DNA from: Streptomyces diastatochromogenes
GTDB lineage: Bacteria > Actinomycetota > Actinomycetes > Streptomycetales > Streptomycetaceae
Reading direction: 5' to 3'
Assembly: GCF_002242805.1 (NCBI RefSeq)
Contig: NZ_MCGQ01000023.1
Span: 124,421 to 188,420, forward strand
DNA: 64,000 bases
A model generated the notes under the pieces. It was given only the letters and a program-made list of their open reading frames with translations. It was not told the origin of the DNA and did not search any database. Made by a program: the position numbers and the translations under genes. This document shows positions 49,457-58,880 of the stretch, piece by piece. Numbering within the stretch: position 1 is the stretch's first letter; every line of letters begins with the position of its first letter.

Positions 49457-50773
49457 ATGCCGCACACGAAGCGCCGCCGCCTCGTGACATCCGCCGTCGC
49501 CGTCGCGCTCGGCGCCACCGCCCTCACCGCCTGCGGCTCCGGGGACGACAGCAAGGCCGAATCCGGCCCGGTTTCACTGACGTACTGGACCTGGACACCC
49601 GGCATGGACAAGGTCGTCGACCTGTGGAACAAGGGGCCGGGCAAGAAGGACAAGATCACCGTCACGGTGAAGAAGCAGGCGTCCGGCGACACGCTGGTCA
49701 CCAAGATCCTCACCGCGCACAAGGCGAAGAAGGCGCCCGACCTGGTGCAGGCCGAGTACCAGGCGCTGCCGACGCTGGTCAGCAACGACGCGCTGGCCGA
49801 CATATCCAAGGAGGTCGGCGACTCGAAGAGCAAGTTCGCCGACGGCGTCTGGCAGCAGACCACGCTGGGCACGGACGCGGTCTACGCGGTGCCGCAGGAC
49901 ATCGGCCCGATGATGTTCTACTACCGCGAGGACCTGTTCAAGAAGTACGGCCTGAAGGTCCCCACCACCTGGGAGCAGTTCGCCGAGACCGCCCGCGCGC
50001 TGAAGAAGAAGGCGCCGGACAAGGCCCTGACCACCTTCTCCGCCAACGACTCCGGCCTCTTCGCCGGTCTCGCCCAGCAGGCCGGCGCCAAGTGGTGGAC
50101 CACCTCCGGCGACAAGTGGAAGGTCGCCATCAACGACGCGGCCACCCAGAAGGTTGCCAAGTTCTGGGGCGGGCTGGTCAAGGAAGGTGTCATCGACAAC
50201 CAGCCGATGTACCAGCCGGCCTGGAACAAGGCGCTCAACACGGGCAAGGAGATCGCCTGGGTCAGCGCCGTGTGGGCACCGGGCACGCTGACCACGGCCG
50301 CGCCGGACACCAAGGGCAAGTGGGCCATGGCCCCGCTCCCCCAGTGGTCGCTCGACCAGGACGTCACCGGCAGCTGGGGCGGCTCCTCCACCGCCGTCAC
50401 CACCGACTCCCCGCACCAGGCCGCCGCCGCCAAGTTCGCGGCCTGGCTGAACACCGACGGTGACGCCCTGAACGCGCTGGCGAAGGAGGGCGGCATCTAC
50501 CCGGCCTCCACCTCCGCCCAGCTCAGCGGCGCCTTCTCCAACCCGCCGGCGTACTTCTCCAACCAGCCGGACTTCTACACCAAGGCCGCCGACATCGCGA
50601 AGACCACCGCGCCGTCCGCATGGGGCCCGAACGTGAACGTCGCCTACGCGACCTTCAACGACGCGTTCGGCGCCGCCGCCAAGAGCAAGTCGGACTTCGG
50701 CGCCGCCCTGGACAAGATGCAGGACGCCACGGTCGCCGACATGAAGAAGCAGGGCTTCGGGGTTTCTCAGTGA
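49457..50773 (+). CDS. ABC sugar transporter, solute-binding lipoprotein
   Basis: A 438-residue extracellular binding protein of ABC family CUT1. The lipobox is TALTAC (Cys about 22). Typical motifs are LTYWTWTPGMDKVVDLWN, PDLVQAEYQALPTLVSNDALADI, VPQDIGPMMFYYREDLFKKYGLKVPTTWEQF (shown by the parts MFYYREDLFKK and VPTTWEQF). Galacto-oligosaccharides are the likely ligand from its place opposite GH42/GH53. GGGGAGAG precedes the ATG. No ATPase gene is in the operon, so a shared MsiK-type ATPase is expected. Confidence 0.93.
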   Translation: MPHTKRRRLVTSAVAVALGATALTACGSGDDSKAESGPVSLTYWTWTPGMDKVVDLWNKGPGKKDKITVTVKKQASGDTLVTKILTAHKAKKAPDLVQAEYQALPTLVSNDALADISKEVGDSKSKFADGVWQQTTLGTDAVYAVPQDIGPMMFYYREDLFKKYGLKVPTTWEQFAETARALKKKAPDKALTTFSANDSGLFAGLAQQAGAKWWTTSGDKWKVAINDAATQKVAKFWGGLVKEGVIDNQPMYQPAWNKALNTGKEIAWVSAVWAPGTLTTAAPDTKGKWAMAPLPQWSLDQDVTGSWGGSSTAVTTDSPHQAAAAKFAAWLNTDGDALNALAKEGGIYPASTSAQLSGAFSNPPAYFSNQPDFYTKAADIAKTTAPSAWGPNVNVAYATFNDAFGAAAKSKSDFGAALDKMQDATVADMKKQGFGVSQ

Positions 50774-51747
50774 CCAGCACCGCAAGCCGGAAGTCGTACG
50801 GGGTCAAGGGGGCCCCGTACGCCCACCCGTCTCCCACCACCACCCTCAAACGAGCGCGAAGCGCGCCCTATATTTTCCTCCTCCCCGCGTCCGTCCTGTT
50901 CCTCCTGTTCTTCGCGCTGCCCATCGGCTACGCGGTCTGGCTCAGCTTCCGCAAGGCGCACGTCTCCGGGCTCGGCCTGGGCGCGGGCGCCCGCAAGGAG
51001 GTCTGGGCCGGCTTCGGCAACTACACCGAGGCCTTCCACGACAGCGAACTGCTCCATGGCGCCCTGCGCGTGCTCGGCTACGGCTGCATCGTCGTCCCGG
51101 TGATGCTCGGCCTCGCGCTGCTGTTCGCGCTGATGCTCGACACCGAGAGGGTGCGCCTGGCCCCCTTCACCCGGCTCGCGATCTTCCTGCCGTACGCCAT
51201 CCCCGGCGTGGTGGCCGCGCTGATGTGGGGCTTCCTGTACCTGCCGGACGTCAGCCCGTTCTACTACGTGCTGGACAAGCTGAACCTGCCGCAGCCGAAC
51301 CTGCTGGACGGCGGTCCGCTGTACCTCGCCATATCGAACATCGCGGTCTGGGGCGGCACCGGCTTCAACATGATCGTCATCTACACCTCGCTCCGGTCCA
51401 TCCCGGCCGAGGTGTACGAGGCGGCGAAGCTGGACGGCGCCACCCCGCTGCAGATCGCGCTGAAGATCAAGATCCCGATGGTGGCGCCCTCGCTGGTGCT
51501 GACCTTCTTCTTCTCGATCATCGCGACGCTCCAGGTGTTCAACGAGCCGACCACCCTCAAGCCGCTGACCAACTCCCTCAACACGAGCTGGAGCCCGCTG
51601 ATGAAGGTGTACCAGGACGCCTTCCACCGGGGCGACATCTACTCGGCAGCCGCCGAGGCGACCCTGATCGCACTGGCCACCCTGGTGCTGTCCTTCGCCT
51701 TCCTGCGGGCCGCGAACAGTCGTAACAAGCAGGAGGAAGCACGATGA
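50770..51747 (+). CDS. ABC sugar transporter, permease (MalF-type)
   Basis: A 325-residue inner-membrane permease with six helices. The first helix is APYIFLLPASVLFLLFFALP; the EAA loop reads EVYEAAKLDGATPLQIALKIKIPM, which contacts the ATPase. The GTG start overlaps the binding-protein stop (GTGA), so translation is coupled. It works with the next gene to import the sugar captured by the lipoprotein. Confidence 0.93.
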   Translation: MTSTASRKSYGVKGAPYAHPSPTTTLKRARSAPYIFLLPASVLFLLFFALPIGYAVWLSFRKAHVSGLGLGAGARKEVWAGFGNYTEAFHDSELLHGALRVLGYGCIVVPVMLGLALLFALMLDTERVRLAPFTRLAIFLPYAIPGVVAALMWGFLYLPDVSPFYYVLDKLNLPQPNLLDGGPLYLAISNIAVWGGTGFNMIVIYTSLRSIPAEVYEAAKLDGATPLQIALKIKIPMVAPSLVLTFFFSIIATLQVFNEPTTLKPLTNSLNTSWSPLMKVYQDAFHRGDIYSAAAEATLIALATLVLSFAFLRAANSRNKQEEAR

Positions 51748-52649
51748 GTTCTCTTGCCCTCGGCACGGCGGAGCCGGCGGCGGGCACCACGCCCGGTACC
51801 GCCCAGCGACCGCCGCTGCGCCGCCGGATCGCGCTGATCCCGACCGCCACACTGCTGCTCGGCGCGATCTACACCCTGCTGCCGGTGGCCTGGGTGGTGA
51901 TCGCGTCCACCAAGTCCGGGCACGAGCTGTTCTCCACCTTCACCTTCCTGCCCGGCACCGGTTTCACCGGCAACATCAAGGACCTCAACGCCTACCGCGA
52001 CGGCATCTACTGGCAGTGGATGGCCAACTCCGCCCTGTACGCCGGTCTCGGCGCCCTGCTGTCGACCGCCGTCTCGGCGTTCAGCGGCTACGCGCTCGCG
52101 ACCTACCGCTTCCGGGGCAGCGAGACGCTGTTCAACGTCCTGCTCGCGGGCGTCCTGATGCCGCCGGTGATCCTCGCCATCCCGCAGTACCTGCTGATGG
52201 CGAAGGCGAACCTCACGGACTCCTACCTGTCCGTGCTGCTGCCGCAGATCCTCTCCCCGTACGGCGTCTACCTGTCGCGGATCTACACGGCCGCCGCCGT
52301 CCCCGCCGACGTGGTGGAGGCCGGGCGGATGGACGGGGCGAGCGAGTGGCGGATCTTCACCCGGATCGCACTGCCGATGATGATCCCCGGCATGGTCACG
52401 GTGTTCCTGTTCCAGTTCGTGGCCGTGTGGAACAACTTCCTGCTGCCGTACATCATGCTCAGCGACGACGAGCGGTTCCCGCTCACCCTGGGTCTGTACA
52501 CGCTGCTGGAGCAGGGTTCCAACACTCCGGCGCTGTACACGCTGGTGATCACGGGCGCGTTCCTCGCGGTCCTCCCGCTGATCCTGCTGTTCCTGGTCAT
52601 CCAGCGGTTCTGGAGCCTGGATCTCCTCTCCGGGGCCGTAAAGTCATGA
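51744..52649 (+). CDS. ABC sugar transporter, permease (MalG-type)
   Basis: A 301-residue permease. ALIPTATLLLGAIYTLLPVAWVV is the first helix, and the EAA loop is VVEAGRMDGASEWRIFTRIALPM. It overlaps the MalF-type gene by 4 bases and the LacI gene by 4 bases, so the whole set 49457-53680 is one transcript. Confidence 0.93.
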   Translation: MSSLALGTAEPAAGTTPGTAQRPPLRRRIALIPTATLLLGAIYTLLPVAWVVIASTKSGHELFSTFTFLPGTGFTGNIKDLNAYRDGIYWQWMANSALYAGLGALLSTAVSAFSGYALATYRFRGSETLFNVLLAGVLMPPVILAIPQYLLMAKANLTDSYLSVLLPQILSPYGVYLSRIYTAAAVPADVVEAGRMDGASEWRIFTRIALPMMIPGMVTVFLFQFVAVWNNFLLPYIMLSDDERFPLTLGLYTLLEQGSNTPALYTLVITGAFLAVLPLILLFLVIQRFWSLDLLSGAVKS

Positions 52650-53680
52650 CCATGAGCAGCAATTCGGGGGGCCGGCGCAAACCGCCGACGATCCACGACG
52701 TGGCGCGCGAGGCAGGGGTCTCACGAGGCACCGTCTCGCGCGTGCTCAACGGCGGGCACTACGTCAGCCCCGCCGCGCAGGAGGCGGTCGACGCCGCCAT
52801 CCGCAGGACCGGGTACGTCGTGAACCGGCACGCCCGCTCGTTGATCACCGGACGCTCCGACTCGGTCGGCTTCCTGCTGACCGAGCCGCAGGAGCGGTTC
52901 TTCGAGGATCCCAACTTCAATGTGCTGCTGAGCGGTTGCACCCAGGCGCTGGCCGCGCACGACATCCCGCTGCTGCTGATGCTGGCGGGGACGAAGGACG
53001 AACGGCGGCGCATAACGCGGTACATCACGGCCGGGCACGTCGACGGGGTGCTGCTGGTCTCCAGCCACTCCGGCGATCCGGTCGCCGAGGAGCTGCGGGA
53101 GGCGGGCGTGCCGCTGGTCGCCTGCGGCAAGCCGATCGGCCTCGGTTCGAAGGTGAGTTACGTGGCCGCCGACGACCGTGACGGCGCCCGGGACATGGTC
53201 CGGCACCTGGTGTCGCTGGGCCGGCGCCGGATCGGTGTGGTCACCGGTCCGCTGGACACCCCGGGTGGTGTGGAGCGGCTCGCCGGCTACAAGGAGGTGC
53301 TCGCCGAGGCGGGCGTCGAGGTGGACGAGCGGCTGATCGTCTCCGGCGACTACAGCCGGGCCAGCGGCGAGGCGGGCGCGGAGCGGCTGCTGGCGCAGGC
53401 CCCGGACATGGACGCCGTGTTCGTCGCCTCCGACCTGATGGCGCAGGGCGTGCTGGCGGTGCTGCAGCGGGCGGGCAAGCGGGTGCCGGAGGACATCGCT
53501 GTCGGCGGTTTCGACGACTCCCCCGCGGCGACCGCGGTCACCCCGGCGCTGACCACCATCCGTCAGCCGTGGGACCGGATCAGCACCGAGATGGTGCGGG
53601 TGCTGCTCGCCCAGATAGGCGGCGAGGACCCGGCCGCGGTGATCCTCCCGACGGAGTTCGTACGCCGCGAGTCGACCTGA
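52646..53680 (+). CDS. LacI family repressor of the galactan locus
   Basis: A 344-residue LacI protein. The HTH is PPTIHDVAREAGVSRGTVSRVLNGG (about 13-37), followed by the hinge helix and a periplasmic-binding-type sensor domain (SDSVGFLLTEPQERF, HVDGVLLVSSHSGD, AVFVASDLMAQGVL, VGGFDDSPAA). It is the last gene of the importer operon, and three matching LacI-type operators lie in the divergent promoter upstream. Release by a galacto-oligosaccharide is inferred. Confidence 0.93.
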   Translation: MTMSSNSGGRRKPPTIHDVAREAGVSRGTVSRVLNGGHYVSPAAQEAVDAAIRRTGYVVNRHARSLITGRSDSVGFLLTEPQERFFEDPNFNVLLSGCTQALAAHDIPLLLMLAGTKDERRRITRYITAGHVDGVLLVSSHSGDPVAEELREAGVPLVACGKPIGLGSKVSYVAADDRDGARDMVRHLVSLGRRRIGVVTGPLDTPGGVERLAGYKEVLAEAGVEVDERLIVSGDYSRASGEAGAERLLAQAPDMDAVFVASDLMAQGVLAVLQRAGKRVPEDIAVGGFDDSPAATAVTPALTTIRQPWDRISTEMVRVLLAQIGGEDPAAVILPTEFVRREST

Positions 53681-53688
53681 GGACGCCC

Positions 53689-53722
53689 GGGCTGGTCAGC
53701 GCGACCCCGCTCTGACCAGCCC
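53689..53722. terminator. Bidirectional terminator between lacI-type and response regulator genes
   Basis: GGGCTGGTCAG pairs with CTGACCAGCCC (11 bases) around a 12-base loop. It starts 8 bases after the LacI stop and includes the last codons of the convergent response regulator. Confidence 0.75.
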
Positions 53723-54379
53723 CGTCTCATAGGCGAGGACGACCGCCTGGGCGCGGTCGCGCAGACCCAGCTTGGCGAAGATCCGGGCCACATGGGACTT
53801 GACCGTGGCCTCGCTGAGGGTCAGCTCGGCGGCCAGTTCGGTGTTGGACAGGCCGCGTCCCATCAGGGTCAGCACCTCACGCTCGCGGGGTGTGAGGGCG
53901 GCCAGGTCGGCGGGGACGGCCTCGGCCGTCCGCTCGGCCTCGGCCGCGTACCGCTCCACCAGGCGCCGGGTGATCTGCGGCGCCAGCAGGGCGTCGCCGG
54001 TGCCGACAAGTCGTACGGCCGCCGCCAGGTGCTCCGGCGTGACGTCCTTCAGCAGGAAGCCGCTGGCCCCGAGCGACAGGGCCGTGTACACGTACCGGTC
54101 CAGGTCGAAGGTGGTCAGCATCAGCACCCGGCAGCCGGGGGTCTGCTCCAGGATGCGCCGGGTGGCCTCCAGGCCGTCCATGGTCGGCATCCGGATGTCC
54201 ATCAGCACGACGTCCGGCAGGAGTTCACGGGCGGCGGCGACCGCCTCGGCACCGTCGGCGGCCTCGCCCACCACGTCGATGCCCCGGGCGGTGAGGATCA
54301 GCCGGAAGCCGGTCCGGATGAGCGTCTGGTCGTCGGCGATCAGGACGCGGGGCGCCGGCTCGGGCGCCTGAGCCGTCAC
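53696..54379 (-). CDS. Two-component response regulator, NarL/LuxR type
   Basis: A 227-residue regulator. The receiver has RVLIADDQTLIRTG, the phospho-acceptor Asp61 in VVLMDIRMP, and Lys in GFLLKDVTPE. The C-terminal LuxR HTH reads LTPREREVLTLMGRGLSNTEL and SEATVKSHVARI. Its GTG start overlaps the stop of the histidine kinase gene. Control of the divergent ABC/FtsX transporter is inferred from position. Confidence 0.93.
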   Translation of the reverse strand: MTAQAPEPAPRVLIADDQTLIRTGFRLILTARGIDVVGEAADGAEAVAAARELLPDVVLMDIRMPTMDGLEATRRILEQTPGCRVLMLTTFDLDRYVYTALSLGASGFLLKDVTPEHLAAAVRLVGTGDALLAPQITRRLVERYAAEAERTAEAVPADLAALTPREREVLTLMGRGLSNTELAAELTLSEATVKSHVARIFAKLGLRDRAQAVVLAYETGLVRAGSR

Positions 54380-55224
54380 GGGCGGTCCAGGGGTATGCGG
54401 GCGCGGACGCGATAGCCGCCGCCGAGTCTGCGCCGGGCGTCCAGGTCACCGCCGTAGACGGCGACCCGCTCGCGCAGGCCGAGCAGACCGCGCCCGGTGC
54501 CCGCGCTGTGCGGTTTCGGTGCGGCCGGTGCGGTGCCGGTCAGCACGCTGGGGCCGGTGTTGAGCACCTCGACGCGCAGGGCGTGGTCGGCGTAGCGCAC
54601 GGTCACGTCCGCCTTGCCGCCGTCGCCGTGCCGGAGCGCATTGGTCAGGGCCTCCTGGATGATGCGGTAGGCGGTCACGTCGACTCCCTGGGGCAGCGGG
54701 CGCGGCTCGCCCGAGACGCGGACCTCGACCGGCAGGCCGGCGAACGATATCCGGTCCACCAGGTGGCCGAGCCGGTCGAGGCCGGGCTGCGGGGCGAGCG
54801 GCGTGCCGGGGTCGTCGGCGCGGGCCGGGCCCGGGTCGGTGTCCTCGCCGTTCTGCGCGGGCGCCAGCAGCCCCAGCAGGTGTCTGAGGTCGGTCATCGC
54901 GCCCCGCCCGGCGTCCTCGACGGCGCGCAGGGCGGTCGCGGCCTCGTCGGGCATGGTGCCGAGGACCTCGCGGGCGGCGCTCGCCTGGACGACCATGAGG
55001 CTGACGTTGTGGCTGACGATGTCATGCAACTCGCGGGCGATCCGGTCGCGTTCGGCCACGATCGCGGCCTCGGCGGCGCTCTCCCGCTCCCGCTCCAGCA
55101 GCCAGCCCCGCTCCCCCACGGCCGCCTGCCACCGGCGCCGGGTGCGCACCAGCGCCACCGTCAGCGCCACGACGGCCGTACACGCCACCGCGAGCGCGGC
55201 CGCCACCACGTCGTGTCCCCCCAT
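54376..55224 (-). CDS. Two-component sensor histidine kinase, HisKA_3 type
   Basis: A 282-residue kinase with a minimal sensor: a single N-terminal helix (VVAAALAVACTAVVALTVALV) and no extracellular domain. The phospho-acceptor His67 is in ERDRIARELHDIVSHNVSLM, the N-box in YRIIQEALTNALRHG, and the G-box in GRGLLGLRERVAVYGG. With so little outside the membrane it may sense within the membrane or through the transporter. GGGAGAGTGAGG precedes the ATG; longer in-frame readings are unsupported. Confidence 0.9.
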   Translation of the reverse strand: MGGHDVVAAALAVACTAVVALTVALVRTRRRWQAAVGERGWLLERERESAAEAAIVAERDRIARELHDIVSHNVSLMVVQASAAREVLGTMPDEAATALRAVEDAGRGAMTDLRHLLGLLAPAQNGEDTDPGPARADDPGTPLAPQPGLDRLGHLVDRISFAGLPVEVRVSGEPRPLPQGVDVTAYRIIQEALTNALRHGDGGKADVTVRYADHALRVEVLNTGPSVLTGTAPAAPKPHSAGTGRGLLGLRERVAVYGGDLDARRRLGGGYRVRARIPLDRP

Positions 55225-55363
55225 GGCCTCACTCTCCCAGACGGCACTGACATCCGCATCGACCTGTGGATTCAGCGCCCTGCATCCGTGGGATGAGTCC
55301 CGCCGCCGGGTGCCATCCGGGGAGGGATGCCCGGGTCCCGGTGCGCCCTCTAGCGTCCTGTCC

Positions 55364-56071
55364 ATGGTCACTGAGGTGAGAACGGGAGACACCGTCGTAC
55401 GGCTCGACGGGGTGCGCAAGGAGTACGGCGAGACGGTCGCCCTCGACGGGGTGTCGCTGGACATCCGGGCCGGGGAGGCGGTCGCGGTGATGGGGCCCTC
55501 GGGATGCGGCAAGTCCACGCTGCTCAACATGATCGCCGGTCTCGACCGGCCGTCGGCCGGCACGGTCGTCGTGCACGGCGAGAACGTCGGGGAGTTGAGC
55601 GAGAAGGGGCTCGCGCTGTACCGGCGGCGCCGGATCGGCATGATCTTCCAGTTCTTCAACCTCATCGACGACCTGTCGGCCCTGGACAACGTGGCCCTGG
55701 CCGCCCAGTTGACCGGGACACCGGCACGGCAGGCCCGGCGGCGGGCTCTGGAGCTGTTCGAGGAGCTGGGCATCGCGGACCGCCGCAACGCCTACCCGGC
55801 GGTCCTCAGCGGCGGTGAGCGGCAACGGGTCGCCGTGGCCCGGGCGTTGATGAACCGTCCGGCGCTGCTGCTGGCCGACGAGCCGACCGGCGCCCTGGAC
55901 AGCAGGGCCGGGGAGCAGGTGATGGATCTGCTGCTTGACCTGAACCAGATCGGTCAGACCCTGATCATCGTGACGCACGACCAGCATCTCGCGCGGCGCT
56001 GCGCGAGCCGGCTGGTGGAGGTCGCCGACGGCCGGGTGACCGGTGAGCACACCCTGGAGCCGTCCGCATGA
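55364..56071 (+). CDS. ABC transporter ATP-binding protein (MacB/LolD type)
   Basis: A 235-residue ATPase. Walker A GPSGCGKST, Q-loop FQFFNLI, signature LSGGERQRVAVARAL, Walker B LLLADEPTGALD and the switch His in VTHDQ are intact. The start ATG lies only about 8 bases after a TAGCGT-like -10, so the mRNA may be leaderless. It overlaps the permease gene by 4 bases and is divergent from the two-component system. Confidence 0.93.
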   Translation: MVTEVRTGDTVVRLDGVRKEYGETVALDGVSLDIRAGEAVAVMGPSGCGKSTLLNMIAGLDRPSAGTVVVHGENVGELSEKGLALYRRRRIGMIFQFFNLIDDLSALDNVALAAQLTGTPARQARRRALELFEELGIADRRNAYPAVLSGGERQRVAVARALMNRPALLLADEPTGALDSRAGEQVMDLLLDLNQIGQTLIIVTHDQHLARRCASRLVEVADGRVTGEHTLEPSA

Positions 56072-58380
56072 GGGCGGTGTGGAAGGCCGCGCGGGCGGCC
56101 GTACGCAGGCGGCGGCTGCAGACGCTGGTGATCTGGCTGGTCACGCTGGTGTCGACGGGGTCGATGGTGGTCGCGCTGGGGCTGGTGGATGCGGCGTCGG
56201 CGCCGTTCGACCATGTCTTCGGCAGGCAGCGCGGGCCTCATGTGGTCGCCGGGATCGATCCGGGCAAGGTGACGGACGCCCAGCTGAGGGATGCCTCGCG
56301 GAAGTCCGGCGTCGAGGCCGTGGCCGGTCCGTTCCGGCAGGCGACAGTGGACGTTCCGCGCAGCATGGCGGACCTGGGTCTCGGCGGCGAGGTCACGGTC
56401 GTGGGCCGTTCCGGGCCCGGCGGCGCCGTGGACCGGGTGGACCTGTGGGCGGGCCGGTGGCCGACCCGGCCGGGCGAGATGGTCCTCAACCGGCAGTCCG
56501 ACTGGACCGGTGACGACATCGGCAAGAAGTTCCATCTGCCGTCCGGGCCGACCCTCACCATCGTCGGATTCGCGTTCGATCTGAGTGACACGGCGGACGT
56601 GTGGGTCGCCCCGGACCAGATCGCGGCCCTGCACCCGAACACCACGCAGATGTTGTACCGGTTCCGGGACGCGTCGTCGCAGAGCGCTCTGAGCGCGGGG
56701 CTGGCCCGGGTGACCGAGCGGCTGCCCAAGGGCTCGCTGAGGGGATCGCAGAACTATCTGACGCTCAAGCACCGGATCGGCAGCAACGCGCGCGCGTACG
56801 CCCCGTACCTCATGGCATTCGGCATCCTCGGCATCCTGGTTGCGGTCCTGATCGTCGCCAACGTGGTCGGCGGCGCGGTGGTGTCGGGCTTCCGGCACAT
56901 CGGCATCCTCAAGGCCCTCGGGTTCACTCCGGGGCAGGTGCTGGGCGTCTATCTGGTGATGGTCTCCGTACCGGCCGTGCTGGGTTGCGCGCTCGGCACG
57001 CTCACCGGCAACCTGCTGGCTAAGCCGTTCTTCCAGTTCGTGTTCACGGGGCCGGACTCAGGGATGCTGCACGACCGGGTCGGCATCGCGCCCTGGGTGA
57101 ACGGGCTGGTCCTGTCGGGCATGCCCCTGGTCTGCGTGCTGGCAGCGCTCGGCCCGTCCGTGCGGGCCCAGAGGCTGTCGGCGGCACGAGCGATCAGCGC
57201 GGGCAGCGCACCACGTGCGGGGCGGGCGCTCGGCATCCAGCGGACGCTCGCGGGGCTGCGGTTGCCGCGGTCGGTGAGCCTCGGGGCGGGGCTGCCGTTC
57301 GCCCGGCCCGCGCGCAGCGCGCTCACGCTGGCCGCGGTGGTCCTGGGCGTGACCACAGTGACGTTCGCGACGGGTCTGGCGACGACGATGACCCTCTTCG
57401 GAGACCGCGGCAAGGGTGCGTACGACGTCACGGTGTACGCAAGCAACTACGCCCATGGCAAGCAGGTGCTGCCGGTCCACGGCGACACCGAACTCCAGTC
57501 GCTGCTGGGCTCGTTGCCGGGCGCGGAACGGGTGACGGCCCGTGGGGACGAGGACGCGCGGCTCGAGGGTTCCGCACAGAGGGTCATCTTCGAGGGTCGG
57601 CGCGGGCCGGACCTGCCCCTGGACGACGTGCTCGTCCGGGGCCGCTGGATGCACCGTCCGGGAGAGGTGGTGGTCGGCTCGGCCTTCCTGCGCCGCAACG
57701 GGGTGGACATCGGTGACCACCTCCGGCTACGCAAGAGCGGGCGCGAGGAGGAGGTCACCGTGGTCGGCGAGCTGATGCAGGACAACGACCGGGTGGTCGC
57801 CGGCACCTGGCCGACGTTCACTGCGCTGGTCCCGGACGGAAAAGCGTTCGCCTATCACGTCAAACTACGCAAGGGCGCGGACGGGACGGCGTACGCGCGC
57901 GCAGCGCGAGCCGTCGACAAGGGGCTCAGTACCCAACTGACCGGCCCGAGCAGCGGCGCCCGGACCATCATCGACTCCGCGACCGCCCTCACCCTGATGC
58001 TGGCCCTGGTCGCCTCCCTCGGCGTGTTCAACACGGCCGTGCTGAACACCCACGACCGGCGCCGCGATCTCGGCATGCTGAAGTCGATCGGGATGACCCC
58101 GCGCCAGGTGACGGTGATGACGGTGACGTCGATGGCGGTGCTCGGCGTGATCGGGTCGGTGTTGGGCGTCCCGCTGGGCATCGCCGCCTACGAGGTGGTT
58201 GTCCCACGGATGGCCGCGGGGATCGACATCACCCTGCCGTCGTACATGACGGATGTCTGGCACGCGCCGAGGCTGGCCGGACTGGCACTGGCGGGGCTCG
58301 TGATCGCCGTGGTGGGGGCGCTCGTCCCCGCCCGGCGCGCGGCCCGCCTCACCGTGGCCGAGGTGCTGCACAACGAGTAG
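56068..58380 (+). CDS. FtsX-type ABC transporter permease
   Basis: A 770-residue membrane protein with two FtsX domains. Helix 1 is ETLVIWLVTLVSTGSMVVAL-like at the N-terminus, followed by a large external domain; the first FtsX core is YLMAFGILGILVAVLIVANV with FRHIGILKALGFTPGQVLGVYLVM, and the second is LMLALVASLGVFNTAVLNT with RRDLGMLKSIGMTPRQVTVM. This is the MacB/BceB-like plan used for efflux or envelope-stress sensing rather than import. It pairs with the upstream ATPase; the divergent kinase suggests drug-responsive control. Confidence 0.92.
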   Translation: MRAVWKAARAAVRRRRLQTLVIWLVTLVSTGSMVVALGLVDAASAPFDHVFGRQRGPHVVAGIDPGKVTDAQLRDASRKSGVEAVAGPFRQATVDVPRSMADLGLGGEVTVVGRSGPGGAVDRVDLWAGRWPTRPGEMVLNRQSDWTGDDIGKKFHLPSGPTLTIVGFAFDLSDTADVWVAPDQIAALHPNTTQMLYRFRDASSQSALSAGLARVTERLPKGSLRGSQNYLTLKHRIGSNARAYAPYLMAFGILGILVAVLIVANVVGGAVVSGFRHIGILKALGFTPGQVLGVYLVMVSVPAVLGCALGTLTGNLLAKPFFQFVFTGPDSGMLHDRVGIAPWVNGLVLSGMPLVCVLAALGPSVRAQRLSAARAISAGSAPRAGRALGIQRTLAGLRLPRSVSLGAGLPFARPARSALTLAAVVLGVTTVTFATGLATTMTLFGDRGKGAYDVTVYASNYAHGKQVLPVHGDTELQSLLGSLPGAERVTARGDEDARLEGSAQRVIFEGRRGPDLPLDDVLVRGRWMHRPGEVVVGSAFLRRNGVDIGDHLRLRKSGREEEVTVVGELMQDNDRVVAGTWPTFTALVPDGKAFAYHVKLRKGADGTAYARAARAVDKGLSTQLTGPSSGARTIIDSATALTLMLALVASLGVFNTAVLNTHDRRRDLGMLKSIGMTPRQVTVMTVTSMAVLGVIGSVLGVPLGIAAYEVVVPRMAAGIDITLPSYMTDVWHAPRLAGLALAGLVIAVVGALVPARRAARLTVAEVLHNE

Positions 58381-58500
58381 GGCCGGCCGAGAGCCCGCAA
58401 CCGGTCAGGATCGAAGAAGCCGGGGCGGGCTCCCGGGGCCTAGCGTGAAGTGCACCGGCGGAGAACCCCGCCGGGCCACGAGCCTCATAAGGAGAGTCCC

Positions 58501-58851
58501 ATGACCGCAGGCCTGCAGACGATCATCTACCCCGTCAAGGACAAGGACCGGGCCAAGGCCCTGTTCACCGTCCTGCTGGGCGTCGAGCCGTACGCCGACC
58601 AGCCCTACTACGTCGGTTTCAAGGCCGAGGGACAGGATGTCGGCCTCGATCCGAACGGGCACGCTCAGGGCCTGACCGGACCGGTGCCGTTCTGGCACGT
58701 GACCGACCTCCGGGAGCGGCTCGCGGCCCTGCTGGCGGCGGGCGCCGAAGTCGTCCAGGACGTGCGGGACGTCGGCAACGGCAGGCTGATCGCCTCGGTG
58801 AAGGACGCCGACGGCAACCTGATCGGGCTCCTCCAGGACCCGTCCGCCTGA
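58501..58851 (+). CDS. VOC (glyoxalase/bleomycin resistance) family protein
   Basis: A 116-residue protein of the vicinal oxygen chelate fold: TIIYPVKDKDRAKALFTVLLGVEPYADQPYYVGFKAEG (parts: YPVKDKDRAK, LLGVEP), VPFWHVTDLRERLAALLAAGAEV, and NLIGLLQDPSA. The metal ligands of glyoxalase I are only partly kept, so it may be a binding protein. AAGGAGAG at 58488-58495 precedes the ATG. Confidence 0.87.
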   Translation: MTAGLQTIIYPVKDKDRAKALFTVLLGVEPYADQPYYVGFKAEGQDVGLDPNGHAQGLTGPVPFWHVTDLRERLAALLAAGAEVVQDVRDVGNGRLIASVKDADGNLIGLLQDPSA

Positions 58852-58880
58852 GGCTCGTACGAGCGCATGCACCCGCACTA

